Source: Sphagnum compactum (Eukaryota; Bryophyta; Sphagnopsida; Sphagnales). Taken from it: 64,000 nt of DNA. The stretch covers positions 1,178,001 to 1,242,000 of the forward strand of contig OZ234501.1 in assembly GCA_965153455.1 (NCBI GenBank). Reading direction: 5' to 3'. The position numbers and the translations under genes are program-made. The notes beneath the pieces were generated by a model that was not told the origin of the DNA, ran no database searches, and worked only from the letters and a program-made list of their open reading frames with translations. Below, piece by piece: positions 24,261 through 34,829 of this stretch (position 1 is the first letter of the stretch; each line of letters begins with the position of its first letter).

Positions 24261-26150
24261 TATGGCTCCTTGAAACCCACCAAAAAAAGAAACAAAAAAA
24301 AAGTTGTGAGCACACCCATGGACTAATGAATAGGAGTCACACTATGCAATGTAACTTACATACACAGGTGCATGCAGGAAAAATCATTGGTCTCTGCAAT
24401 CGATCTTTTTATTAAAGAAAAGTTATAAGAAGGAATAAGTCAATTCTAATAAAGTATAGAAAAAGGAAAAAGTGTAAGGAAAAAAAAGGGATATGAATTC
24501 AGAAGAGACAGGCAATTTCAAATTTGGATGCTGGAAAAAGGAAGGAAAGGAAATGAGTAGAAATTCAAAAATCGTAGTACCAGAAAGCAGCAGCAGCAGC
24601 AGCAAGCTGAGAACTACACAGATTTACTGCCAAATGCAGTGCCGAATCTGCTTTCGTTCTGTTATGTTACTTGGCATTTAGTCACTTTGCATGTCTCTGT
24701 TGGGTGGGTCTATTAAATGTGTGTGTGTGTGTGTCAGATTGCGTGGTCGTACTACATGTCTATTGACGACTTATGTGCCTCAATTTTTTTGTAAGTGTCC
24801 TGAGTGCTCCTGTGACTCCTGGCAGCTCCAACATTGAATCTTTTCCCACCATTGATCACTTACATCTTGTAGCACAGCATTGCGTGGAGAAGGAAATAGT
24901 ATCTCCAAAACATGATTGAAAATCATTGCCATTTTCAGGCTCCTGTCATTTTGATGATTGTGGGGTGTGTACCACCAGATTTCAGTTTTCATGGTCCTAA
25001 TACTCGGTACCTGCTGTCCAGAGAAATCCTTCCTGAGGTAGGTAATGTACGCTATATAAGAATGGCCTTCTCAGGTACTACCGTTGCAACCATCACGGGA
25101 GGAGGTCTCTCTTGTACCTGTGCGGTAACTGAAAGGTACAAACGATGGTATTTTGTTTAGCACATTGCCAGGAGTTTAGAACCTGCAGTTCCATCTCTTC
25201 ACATCAGACAAGCAGGAGCAGGGTAGGGTCATGGTTTGAAACCCATTACACAAAGCATTCTTCCAATAGCTTACCCAAGCAGTTCAGATGCCAACCAATT
25301 TCCACATTGTTAGCACCAAAATCCCAGTAACCACATGGCTGCATATCACAATTTTGCTTCAGAAACCTAACACAACATGGCTCCATGTTTGTTACTCTCA
25401 CCAGATGAGTCAAAATACAAAACTGGATCACCTACCTTTTCACTACCTTGCGTGAAGGTCAATTTTCATCATTAAATTATCTTTTGAATACTGCAAAGAG
25501 TTTATGCAAAAATATGACACAGAAGAGATGAAAATTGCCATAATTATGGCAAGGTATACAATATGGAACATTTTAACAACTCATATGACAATATTATATT
25601 AGACTGTTCTAGATCAAAAAAAGCATAACAACTCCAATGCTAAAAAATGAACTATGTTAAACAGAAATGAACTTCTTGTTTTCTCAATGTGGAATCTGAC
25701 CCAATGTGGAAGCTATGGTAATTTGGAATTTGAGCCTGTTTAGAAAGAGTGGCAAACTACAATATCTCTTTAATTGATAACTGTTTCAGACACAACTCAA
25801 TGGGTCTCCTGTGGGTTTTGCATCCATTCTCAAGGGGTCAAAGTCACCACGGTCCAGTTTGGCAACATACATCATTGCCAGAACTAGCAGCACAGAAGAA
25901 GTGAAATGCACTCTTCCATTAACTCGGTCCACTATGCAGTTACTGCAATGAAACAACTCAGACAGTTCCAAGAGGAGCTCTATTGCAAATCACAGAAGAA
26001 ACAATTCAGTGATGCTGTGGACTATCTACTTCCCACCCACTGCAAATGGTTGTTTTGGAATCTCTTCACAGTACATCATTTTCATCCTAAAGTCTGGTTG
26101 ACCTTTTCCATTGTGGAGCATGCAGGAAAGCAAGGGTTTGCTGCACAATA
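24260..26150. other. Intergenic DNA with short microsatellites
   Basis: Contains an AGC run at 24587-24603 and a GT run at 24719-24734. Weak open frames on both strands at 24900-26150 match nothing I know. It lies downstream of the RPT1 pseudogene. Confidence 0.45.
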
Positions 26151-26158
26151 ATTGTTAC

Positions 26159-29100
26159 CTAACTGTACACCATGTACTTTGGAGTAGCACTGAAATCCTG
26201 GTAGCCTTTGATCACCTTGTCCACTACCTCCAAGAAGTCCCTCTCAGTGACAGTTTTCTGATGGGCTCAAATTGCATACATGCTAGCCTCCATGCATACA
26301 CTGCAAATATCAGCACCAGTGCATTCAACATCCATTTCTTGAGGGTGGTGGAAGTTACAAAGTTACTATTAGTATGTGTTTACTGTCTTTACACAAGGAT
26401 CTAAGAAATGCACAGGGCTGTAGTTGTGCCTCACAATGAGGGTGGGAGCGTGATGCCATGCTCTGGAAATCCATGAAAGTGGAGAATATGACTTATAAGT
26501 TCAAGATTAGAGGGGAATGTAATTTGGCACAAAGGCTCTGCAGTCAAATCCCTACTCTGTTAAGTTAGATTTAACCATTTTAGTTTACACGAGTAGAAAC
26601 AGGTCACTGGTTGATCAGTGATTCAAAGGGTCTGCAGGTTCCCTTCATTGGCAACTGAACTGCAGTGCAGTAGCACCAGGAATTAGCAATATCTAGCAAG
26701 AGGCAATAGCTCTAGTGTAGAAGTGCAACTGGGTCATATTTGTCAGCAGGCTTTAAAGGTTCTAGGGCATTGAAGTCATTTTAAAATTCAGGAATCCATC
26801 TCACCAAGGCACTAAAGAACATACATGTCTCTGCAAGAGATTCAGTCACAGTGGTATGGTCATGATTATAATCTCAATTTCTGATAAGTTCAATGGCAAA
26901 CTGAAGAAAAGGTCCTCAGCAGCAGCAAGCAAGATGAAATCAAGATGGGATCACCATCTTGTCGTCAAATTTCATTCAATTCATATTTCCACACAGCTTG
27001 GAGGAGGCCAAAACAAAGGGACCCAAACCTATGGAATTGGGACATAAATGAGAGAGAAGCTCAAAGCAAATGCCTCACTCACAGTTCATGGTCTGTGCAT
27101 GGATCTCGAAGATTTGGGTCCAACTTTCAAGGTCGGGCAGCCGAAACTCAACCTTCCAGTCCAGCTGTCCTGGTTGAAGAAGTGCTGGGTCTAGCATATC
27201 CAGCTTGCACATATAACACAGTAATTAGATACCAACAAAAGCAGCCAAAAACATATGTAACTACCAACAAGATCAAAGCTGAAAAACATACTTGTCTGCT
27301 AACTCTGAAATTGCATGACCATTGCAGCATTGGAGATGATTAATTGTGCTTCCCATTTGCCAGTGGACTGTAAAGATAAGACATGAGTTGTGCCCAATTT
27401 TAGGCACATGGCCTAACTCTGTTAATGTCTGAACCAGTACCTGTTGGTGGCCATCAATACTTTGATGTTGCCATGAGCATCAAACCCATCAAGTTGATTT
27501 ACAATTTCAAGCATAGTACGATGAACTTCATTACCACCCCCTGATTCAGCATCAAATCGAGCACCTCCAATTGCATCAACTTCATCAAGGAATACAATGC
27601 AGGCCTTCTTAGATCAAGCCATCTGGACCCAAGGACAAATTGTAAATAGACTGCAAGACAATACTGCACAAGATTAAAAAATTCACTGACTTGTAAGACA
27701 GTAAATTGACACAGGAATCTCCTGTGGTGCCAAACATGGAGCAACAGGACAGGTTGCCAGCATGAACTTGAAATTTGAATGTACTGCACAATGGGTCTGC
27801 TCAGCCTCCTGAGGTTCAGCCTGAGAGCAGCATCACATTACCTGGAACAGCTCATGAACCATATGAGCCCCTTCTCCAACATACTTCTGGACAACCTCAC
27901 TGCCAATGACACGAATAAAGCAAGCATTTGTTTGATTGACAACAGCACATGCTAATAGGGTCTTCCCTGTTTCAGGAGGGCCATAGCAAAGGATTCCCTT
28001 TGGTCAGTCTATCCCCAGTTTCACAAACTTCTCTGGGTGTAACATTGGCAGTTCCACCACCTATAAACATGCAGGTTACATCTCTCAATAAGCCTCATCC
28101 ACAAAACATGAAATTTGATCAGCTCCTATAACTACAAGAATCTTTGAATACTACACATCAGGAAGCCTGACGCCATCAGCCTGCCTGACATGAGGCTTCT
28201 CCAAGTTCTTCAATTTCTTGTTCCAAGAGCATAACAGGACATCCAATTTGAAAACTCTCCAGCATCCACAGCTTGCCCTATTTGCAACTAAGACCAAATA
28301 ACCATTCATAAGGAGCTACCACCCCCTATTCCCAATCAGTTGTGCCACATGTTCCCCTGTGCAAATGTTGAGAAGGCCTGACATGCAGGTCTGTGAAGTA
28401 GAAGTGTCATACCATACTAAAGATGATATGAAAGATGACAAATAATCAGCTAACAAAAAGGAATAGGATTACATGCGTCAAGAAATGGTCACATGTGCCA
28501 AGTAAGTCCCACCCCTCGCATCTTTTCAATCTGTTCTTTGAAACACCCCCCCCCCCCAAATGTCATTATGGGTGACATCAGGCTTCTCTTCTACTGTCAT
28601 CATTGTTACACTGGAGTCAATCTTAGGTGGCAATGGAATTTGGATCTGATACTTGTTGCAATCCGCCCTACCAAACACAAATCATTTGGCTGAATGGTAG
28701 CTCACTACTGATATCAGCAAGAATCAACAAACAAGCGAAGATGATCATCTGCCTGCAGATTTCACAAACCAAGAGAAATATTCAGTATATACCCAACATG
28801 CATGCCCTCTTCAATATCCATTGTGGAGACCTTATCCCCCAGTCCCACCACAAACTGCAAGACCAAAAAAGAGAGTAAAATTCATGGACAACTATCCCCA
28901 CTGACCATCACTTGCACACAAGAAATTGTTTACTACTTATTGGCATGTATTCATGAAAGACTGTTATGTGAGTCCACCAGATAATTACCCTTGCAATTTG
29001 CTTGACATTGATCACATATTTTGAATCATTTATAATACCGGTACACCTGGCAACCTGCAGCATAGTATAGGTGAACAGATAAGAAAAAAGAAGCCAAAAG

Positions 29101-29600
29101 TCATTGTATGGGGGACTACTGCAAGAGGATTGCACAAGGAAGGTATCATAATGGGTGACTCCAACCCTAAATAGACAGGGTACAAGAGGAGCAGGTGATC
29201 CTATGAGAACCCTACCTGCAAAGGCTGCTCTTCTTGCATCATTTGTTTGTCAGAAACAAGATCCCATTCACTGGGCACCGCTAAGCATGTGTCTGATTCC
29301 TTCATCCCTGACCATCCCCAGACCATAGACACCAGACAACCAAATATCCAATATCCAACAACCCTACATCTGTTAGTTTAAACTAGTTTCTTCAGCCTGC
29401 CGATTTGAGAACGAAAAACCAAAATGACTGAGTGTAAATGTGAAAGAAATGCAATGTTTACACCTGCACCAAAGTGGTAGGGGAAGCTATGGAAGGACAA
29501 ACTTACCACACAAGTCATTAACTTTCTGCTCCATCTCCTTATATCCCTCTCTGTTTTCTTGATGAGGGTAGAGTACAGACCCAATCCCTGTTCATCTCCA
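26159..29600 (-). pseudogene. RPT1: 26S proteasome ATPase RPT1 pseudogene, introns retained
   Basis: Exon-like blocks follow RPT1 order on the minus strand: GLGLYSTLIKK near 29600; [19 protein letters not shown] near 29218-29300; VARCTG and KYVINVKQIA near 28985-29058; VVGLGDK and DIEEGMHVG near 28800-28860; [14 protein letters not shown] and KEQIEKMR near 28505-28670; the P-loop exon 27842-28060; the Walker B exon 27443-27625 ([14 protein letters not shown]); an LDPALL/LPDLESW exon near 27072-27210; and the C-terminus with TPKYMVYS before TAG at 26159-26161. RPT1 is one of six AAA+ subunits that unfold substrates at the proteasome base. This copy is dead: TGA codons occur before the P-loop, before SKKAC and after MYAI, Walker A reads GPPETGKT instead of GPPGTGKT, a frameshift follows the first block, and a 12-C tract lies at 28546-28557. 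Splice sites survive, so it arose by DNA duplication rather than retroposition. Confidence 0.92.
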
Positions 29601-29654
29601 CAATCAAGCAGCCAGACCCCAGAACTGAGGCAAAAACAAATAGACACACCCATC

Positions 29655-30020
29655 ACAAAGCATTACTCTATCATCAAACACTTCCAATATCTTCTTCATT
29701 TCTTGTCCGTTTCAAAAGATTTTCATAGCCATGGGTGTGCCAACTGAAGCTCTACAGAGACAAAGGCGCAAGAAGAGACCGAGCTTGTCATTAGAACATT
29801 TGACCCCCCTCTACTTTCAAAGCCTATATCTTCCTCATTTTTTATCCATTTTAAGTATTTTAAAAAGTTATATGAGTGTGTCAACTGAAGCTTTACAAAA
29901 CTTTTAAACTCCATCCGCAATACAGCAACGTCCAAAGATCTTGAACTCCAGAACACAAACTGTCATATTTTAACTGCTATCACGGAACACTTGCCCCCTT
30001 CACTTCCAAAGACAATATCT
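29655..30020. repeat. Three diverged direct repeats of about 145-195 bp
   Basis: A block with 'tatcttcttcatttcttgtc' followed by 'gtgccaactgaagctctaca' near 29690-29755 recurs as 'atatcttcctcattttttat' and 'gtcaactgaagctttacaaa' near 29827-29900. A third partial copy resembling 'cacttgcccccttcacttcc' occurs near 29990. They lie just downstream of the retropepsin gene. Confidence 0.5.
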
Positions 30021-30160
30021 GGACGGATTTGAGCGGGTTTGGTGGCGTTGGAAGCGCCAAGTGCAGGGCTACAACATCTCTTTGGAGCATTACTGTTCAT
30101 GGCAAGCTTCTGCGCTGCGCCAAACGGGAGGCTCGATGCCATTGAGCATCCTGTTTACAC

Positions 30161-30724
30161 TCACAGATACGGTACGTTGGTGCCGAGAACCGGCGGCAAC
30201 CCCAACTGCAGCTTGAGTTTCTTGAGCATGTCAAGGCCGAGGATGTTTGCCGGCTGGTGGGTGGCGGGTGTCTCTAGAACGGCGCAGCGGCCGAGAGGGG
30301 TGTCCAGGTATACGACACCAAGGTCGTCTTCCCTGAGGCGACCAACCTCGTGCATGAGCTGCATAGCGCGCCGGCCAAAGTAAACAGCAGACGAGGCTCC
30401 TGTGTCCAGAACGAAGGTCATAACCGCAAAAGTGCCTGGTCGCGCCTCGAAGGACACTCTCAGCAGTAGTCTGTGGTGGTGGGGAACGGTGTTCTCTATC
30501 AAGTAAGGGTCCATACGTCGCTCTGAGACGACATAGTCCTCGGGGTGCGCCATATCCACGAAGTAGTCTGGAAAGTCGAGTGACGTGAGCAGCACCTCTC
30601 CATGGACAGTGGGCCGGACGGCATCGATCAAGAGCACGGGCGACACCCTGGTGAACCTTCTCTGAAGTTGCCGGAGCTTTGTGCTGAGCGCCCCTGGGCT
30701 CATCTTCGACCTCACAGATATCAT
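30161..30724 (-). CDS. Solo retropepsin-like aspartic protease
   Basis: The 187-residue intronless frame contains VLDTGASSAV (residues 106-115), the retropepsin active-site loop, preceded by a hydrophobic strand. About 50 residues later comes ANILGLDML (159-167), matching the hydrophobic-hydrophobic-Gly segment that closes the retroviral-type fold. Only one DTG is present, so an active form would be a homodimer. The N-terminal 70 residues are basic and unassigned. No reverse transcriptase, integrase, gag knuckle or LTR adjoins it, so it is either a domesticated protease or a fragment of an element I cannot see. Composition is GC-rich compared with its surroundings. It is divergent from the PPR gene, with 187 bp between the two ATGs. 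No frameshift or stop is evident. Confidence 0.7.
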   Translation of the reverse strand: MISVRSKMSPGALSTKLRQLQRRFTRVSPVLLIDAVRPTVHGEVLLTSLDFPDYFVDMAHPEDYVVSERRMDPYLIENTVPHHHRLLLRVSFEARPGTFAVMTFVLDTGASSAVYFGRRAMQLMHEVGRLREDDLGVVYLDTPLGRCAVLETPATHQPANILGLDMLKKLKLQLGLPPVLGTNVPYL

Positions 30725-30911
30725 GGCTGCGTTGCGTCTCGTTACTCACATATATGCGTTGCGTCTCGCCTTTCAACTGCTTTCTGTTCGCCCGTTGTGA
30801 GACCCGTCCGGACACTCAAGAGCTCTTAGAAACCGTCCATGACGCTTACGATCCTATTGGGGCACAGGCGCATATCCGCAACTTGGTCGCTTTCATCGGT
30901 TCTTCGTGGCG

Positions 30912-33360
30912 ATGGCAATGCGCCAGCGACTAGCCCTTGAGTCGCGCTGCTCAGGACTGATAGCGAGTTGCGGCCACATAGCCCTAGTCTCTTCTTGGAG
31001 TGGACATGATGGAAAAGTAGCATCAGGCCACACAGAAAAAGTTTGGAGGGAGTTTTTTTCCGACCCTTCACAATGGTGGGATTGCAGGCCGGAGAAGGTG
31101 AATGCCAGGTATCCAGATTTCAAGCATAAGAAGACGCAGGATGCACTATGGCTCGGGGATCGAAGAAACCCACCGTGGGTGGCAGCAGGGGTGGCTGCAA
31201 TGGCACCAGGGACAGTGCAGATGGACAGTTTTTCATGGAACAGAAGGCTTGCAAAATATGTCAAGGCTGGGGAGTATGAGAAGACAATGGAGCTTTTCAA
31301 ACAAATGCAAAAAAGAGGCATGAGACCTGATAGGTTCACTTTTGTCCCAGTGCTGAATGCATGTGCTGGTTTACGGGCACTTGAAGAGGGCAGACGGGCT
31401 CATCAGCTGATCATGCAAACTGGTTGTGAGGCTGACGTTTTTGTGGGGAGTAGCCTAGTTGACATGTATGCGAAATGTGGGAGCATGGAAGATGCTTGGA
31501 GAGTGTTCTGCAAGATGCCATCTCAAGATGTGGTCACTTGGACAGCCATGATATTGGGATATGTGAGATGTGGGCAAGGGCAGAAGGCATTGGAACTTTA
31601 CAAACGAATGCAACAGGAAGGTGTGCAGCCAAACGCTGTCACATTTGTGGTGGTTTTGAATGCATGTGCTAGTGTATCTGCACTTGAAGAGGGCAGGCGC
31701 ACTCATGAGAGGGTCATTCAAAGTAGGTGCGAGTCAGATGTCTTTGTGAGGAGTAGCCTCATTGACATGTATGCAAAATGTGGGAGCATGGAGGAGGCTT
31801 TCAGAGTGTTTAACAAGTTGCCCTCTCGGGCTGCGGTCTGTTGGAATGCTATGATTTTTGGACATGTGAAGTGTGGGGAAGGGCACAAGGCACTGCAACT
31901 ATTTCAAAAGATGCAACATGAAGGTGTGCAGCCAGACCCTGCCACTTATGTGGGGGTGCTGAATGCATGTGCTGGTTTACGGGCACTTGAAGAGGGCAGA
32001 CGGGCTCATCAGCTGATCATGCAAACTGGTTGTGAGGCTGACGTTTTTGTGGGGAATAGCCTCATTGACATGTATGCAAAATGTGGGAGCATGGAGGAGG
32101 CTTCCAGAGTGTTTAACAAGCTGCCCTCTCGGGCGGTCCGTTGGAATGCTATGATTTTTGGACATGTGAAGTGTGGGGAAGGGCACAAGGCACTGCAACT
32201 ATTTCAAAAGATGCAACATGAAGGTGTGCAGCCAGACCCTGCCACTTATGTGGGGGTGCTGAATGCATGTGCTGGTTTACGGGCACTTGAAGAGGGCAGG
32301 CGCACTCATGAGAGGATCATTCAAAGTAGGTGCGAGTCAGATGTCTTTGTGAGGAATAGCCTCGTTGACATGTATGCAAAATGTGGAAGCATGGAGGATG
32401 CTTGCAGAGTGTTCAACACTATGCCTTCACATGATGTGGTCTCTTGGAATGCCCTACTTGGAGGATTTGCCATGCATGGGCAGGGTAAGGAAGCTCTGGT
32501 ACATTTTGAACGGATGTGTGAAGAAGGTGTTCATCCAGATGATATCACTTTTGTTTGTCTTCTTTCAGCTTGTAGCCATGCAGGTTTTGTGGATGAAGGC
32601 CTGCGCTTTAATGCTTTGATGACCACAGTTTACAGGATTCCTGCCAAACTGGAACACTATACCTGCATGGTCGACCTTCTTGGTCGTGCTGGACATCTGC
32701 AGGAGGCAGAGAATATGATCCAGGGTATGCCCTGTAAACCAAATGCAGCTATATGGAGAGCTTTACTCGGTGCTTGCAGAATTCATGGTAATGTAGAGAT
32801 GGGAGAACGCATGGCGAAACGAGTTCTTGAACTGGAACCTAAAAATGCTGCGGGTTTTGTGCTGCTATCAAACCTGTATGCTGCCACTGGCAACTTGGAA
32901 CTCAGTGAGAGTGTTGAACGACAGAGAAAGGAAAGAGATGCAAAGAAACAGCCAGGTCGTACCTGGATTGAAGTGAATGATGCGGTGCATACATTTGTAG
33001 TAGATGATCAAATCCACCCTGAGATGATCAAAATCCGTGCAGAACTGAAGAGATTGTCAGTCCTGATGCATGATGCAGGATATGTGCCCAATACGAAATC
33101 TGTGCTGCATGATGTGGAGGAAGAAGAAAAGGTGATTCATTTGTGTCATCATAGTGAAAAACTAGCCATTGCATTTGGGCTCATGAGCACTGATCCTGGT
33201 ACTCCACTTCGTATTGTCAAGAATCTGCGGGTATGTGAAGACTGCCACACTTCTACGAAGTTCATTTCAAAAATAGTCAGGAGAAAAATCATTGTGAGGG
33301 ATGCCAATCGATTTTCATCACTTTGAGAATGGTGTTTGTTCTTGCAGGGACTATTGGTGA
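30912..33360 (+). CDS. PLS-class PPR protein with DYW deaminase domain, one-base frameshift near the end
   Basis: The start is the ATG at 30912. Residues about 45-90 carry WREFFSDPSQWWD, PDFKHKKT, LWL and PPWV, which resembles the PDF motif of plant organellar ssDNA-binding OSB proteins. PLS-type PPR triplets follow, then E/E+ motifs (PNAAIWRALLGACRIHG), a PG box (PGRTWIEV) and a DYW deaminase with HSE (747-749) and CEDC (775-778), the zinc and catalytic residues. DYW proteins edit C to U in organellar RNAs, the PPR array choosing the site. The open frame as read stops at 33324-33326, ending SSL. An extra T in the T4 run at 33312-33315 causes this: the next frame continues HHF, CSC and DYW to a TGA at 33358-33360. 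No intron is evident. The N-terminus should hold an organelle transit peptide, but I cannot assign mitochondria or plastid. Confidence 0.95.
31380..32450 (+). repeat. Recent 600-bp internal duplication of PPR triplets
   Basis: Two adjacent PLS units (about 300 bp each) alternate A-B-A-B. The block containing HQLIMQTGCEADVFVG is near identical at about 31400 and 32000; the block with CESDVFVR recurs at about 31725 and 32325. The stretch 31861-31980 equals 32161-32280 base for base, offset 300. Upstream of it the offset is 303, because the second copy lacks one codon in SRAAV/SRAV. This fits unequal crossing-over. Confidence 0.9.
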
Positions 33361-34825
33361 TGCCAGTGGTCTATCACCCAATAACTAGATTAGGTTCTTT
33401 TTGTTTGTAGCATGTTTATTGGCATGATTGCACTGCAGTAGTTGTACACCTGTTCAGGGTGTGCCTGCTGTGAAGACTGTGTGTACATAGGAAAGATGGT
33501 AAGGTGAAGGATTTTCCTTTGATCTTTGTGTTAATAACTTCATGTTGTTGAGCACAAGTCCAGATAAAAGTAAATATTGTTGTCTCAGGGGTTGCCAATT
33601 ACCTGCCACAAGTGATGGAATCGGAACATGTTCATATGCTAAGTTATGTAGGACTTTTTAGCAGTTTGCATGCATGTGGAAAGATTTGACAGGCTGTTAG
33701 AAGGGCATTATCATTCCAATGTTCAATATTATTCTTAGATAGTTGTGATTTAGTTGCTTGATGTCTGACTCCAGTTGTAGGGCAGGGTGAGTGTGTTAAG
33801 GAAACACAGCTACATGTGCAAACTATGTTTAACAAAGATTGCAATTTCAATTTTTATTTTTATATTTTCTTTTTTGACATACACTTTTTGAAATTGATGT
33901 GCACTTAAAACAAACTTGTGCATTCCAATTGAAGTGATGTTTTGGTTTGTCCAAATTTTTTGCAATTCTAATGTCATTTATATGTATGTTAGAGAGCTAT
34001 ATTTCTTAATATCAATTTCATCAGTTGGGAGAACACTGGTTGGGAGATCTTCAACTGTAACCCCTGTTTTTTCCAAAATTTTCCACTTAGTAGAGTTATC
34101 CGGAAAGTCATGTCCTGTTGGGCCTGAGTTGCAGCGCTCGTTTGATGCTTCATCCCCTCCTGGCTGTTGTCCACAAAGTCATGAATTTTTTTTAATTAAG
34201 GGTATGAAACACTGAGACTCAGGATGAAATGCACAAGGCTCAAGAACATTTATAGCTACAGTACACATAGCAGCAGCAGTGATTGGTTCAAGGAGTTCAG
34301 GAACAAAAGGACAGGGCAAACTCAGTTTAGCACTGAATTTGCTGCTAAACTGAGTTTCATGACCTGTTGAAGCCCTATGTGACCAAATTGGGGGTTCTGG
34401 TGCCATCTTTTCCTGACTTTATGGATAACTTTAGTATAACAATATTATTTGACAACAATATTGTAAAACTGATGATATTGGCCATCAACCATAATCACTA
34501 TCGTTAAAATCTAAAACGTATGACATAAAAAAAGTTAAAGAGCTCACAAAGATCAAATATTTTGATTGGTTGTATAGTTGTGAAGTGCATGGTACCATAA
34601 AGTTCTACATTGAAGAAATACAAATGACTCAAGATTCATATTTGGAGATAGACAAAAGATACTCTTCTTACAAAGGGGATCTAATGATGAAGCTAACTAC
34701 CTTTGCGATTGTGCATGGTGTGTTGAAATCAGACTTTTCTCTGGTCAAATCTCCAACAGTAGAACACCAAAAATCCATCTGAGGATTCAAGTCAAAAGGT
34801 ATCCATCCAAGTGATTCTAGAGCTT
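33361..34825. other. Downstream region of the PPR gene, no further gene recognised
   Basis: Presumably the PPR 3' UTR and spacer. A minus-strand 75-residue frame at 34179-34406 and a plus-strand one at 34570-34782 show no recognisable domain. A perfect hairpin lies at 34318-34357. Confidence 0.5.
34318..34357. repeat. Perfect 15-bp stem hairpin
   Basis: The arms are 34318-34332 (aaactcagtttagca) and 34343-34357 (its exact reverse complement), with a 10-base loop. It could fold in RNA from either strand. There is no T tract or other sign of a function. Confidence 0.8.
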
Positions 34826-34829
34826 TCAG

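Noticed and set aside
30231-30815. 194-codon arginine-rich frame overlapping the retropepsin gene
   Set aside because: It is an alternate frame of a GC-rich gene; it lacks the DTG and ILG motifs and has the Arg/His/Pro bias of an out-of-frame translation.
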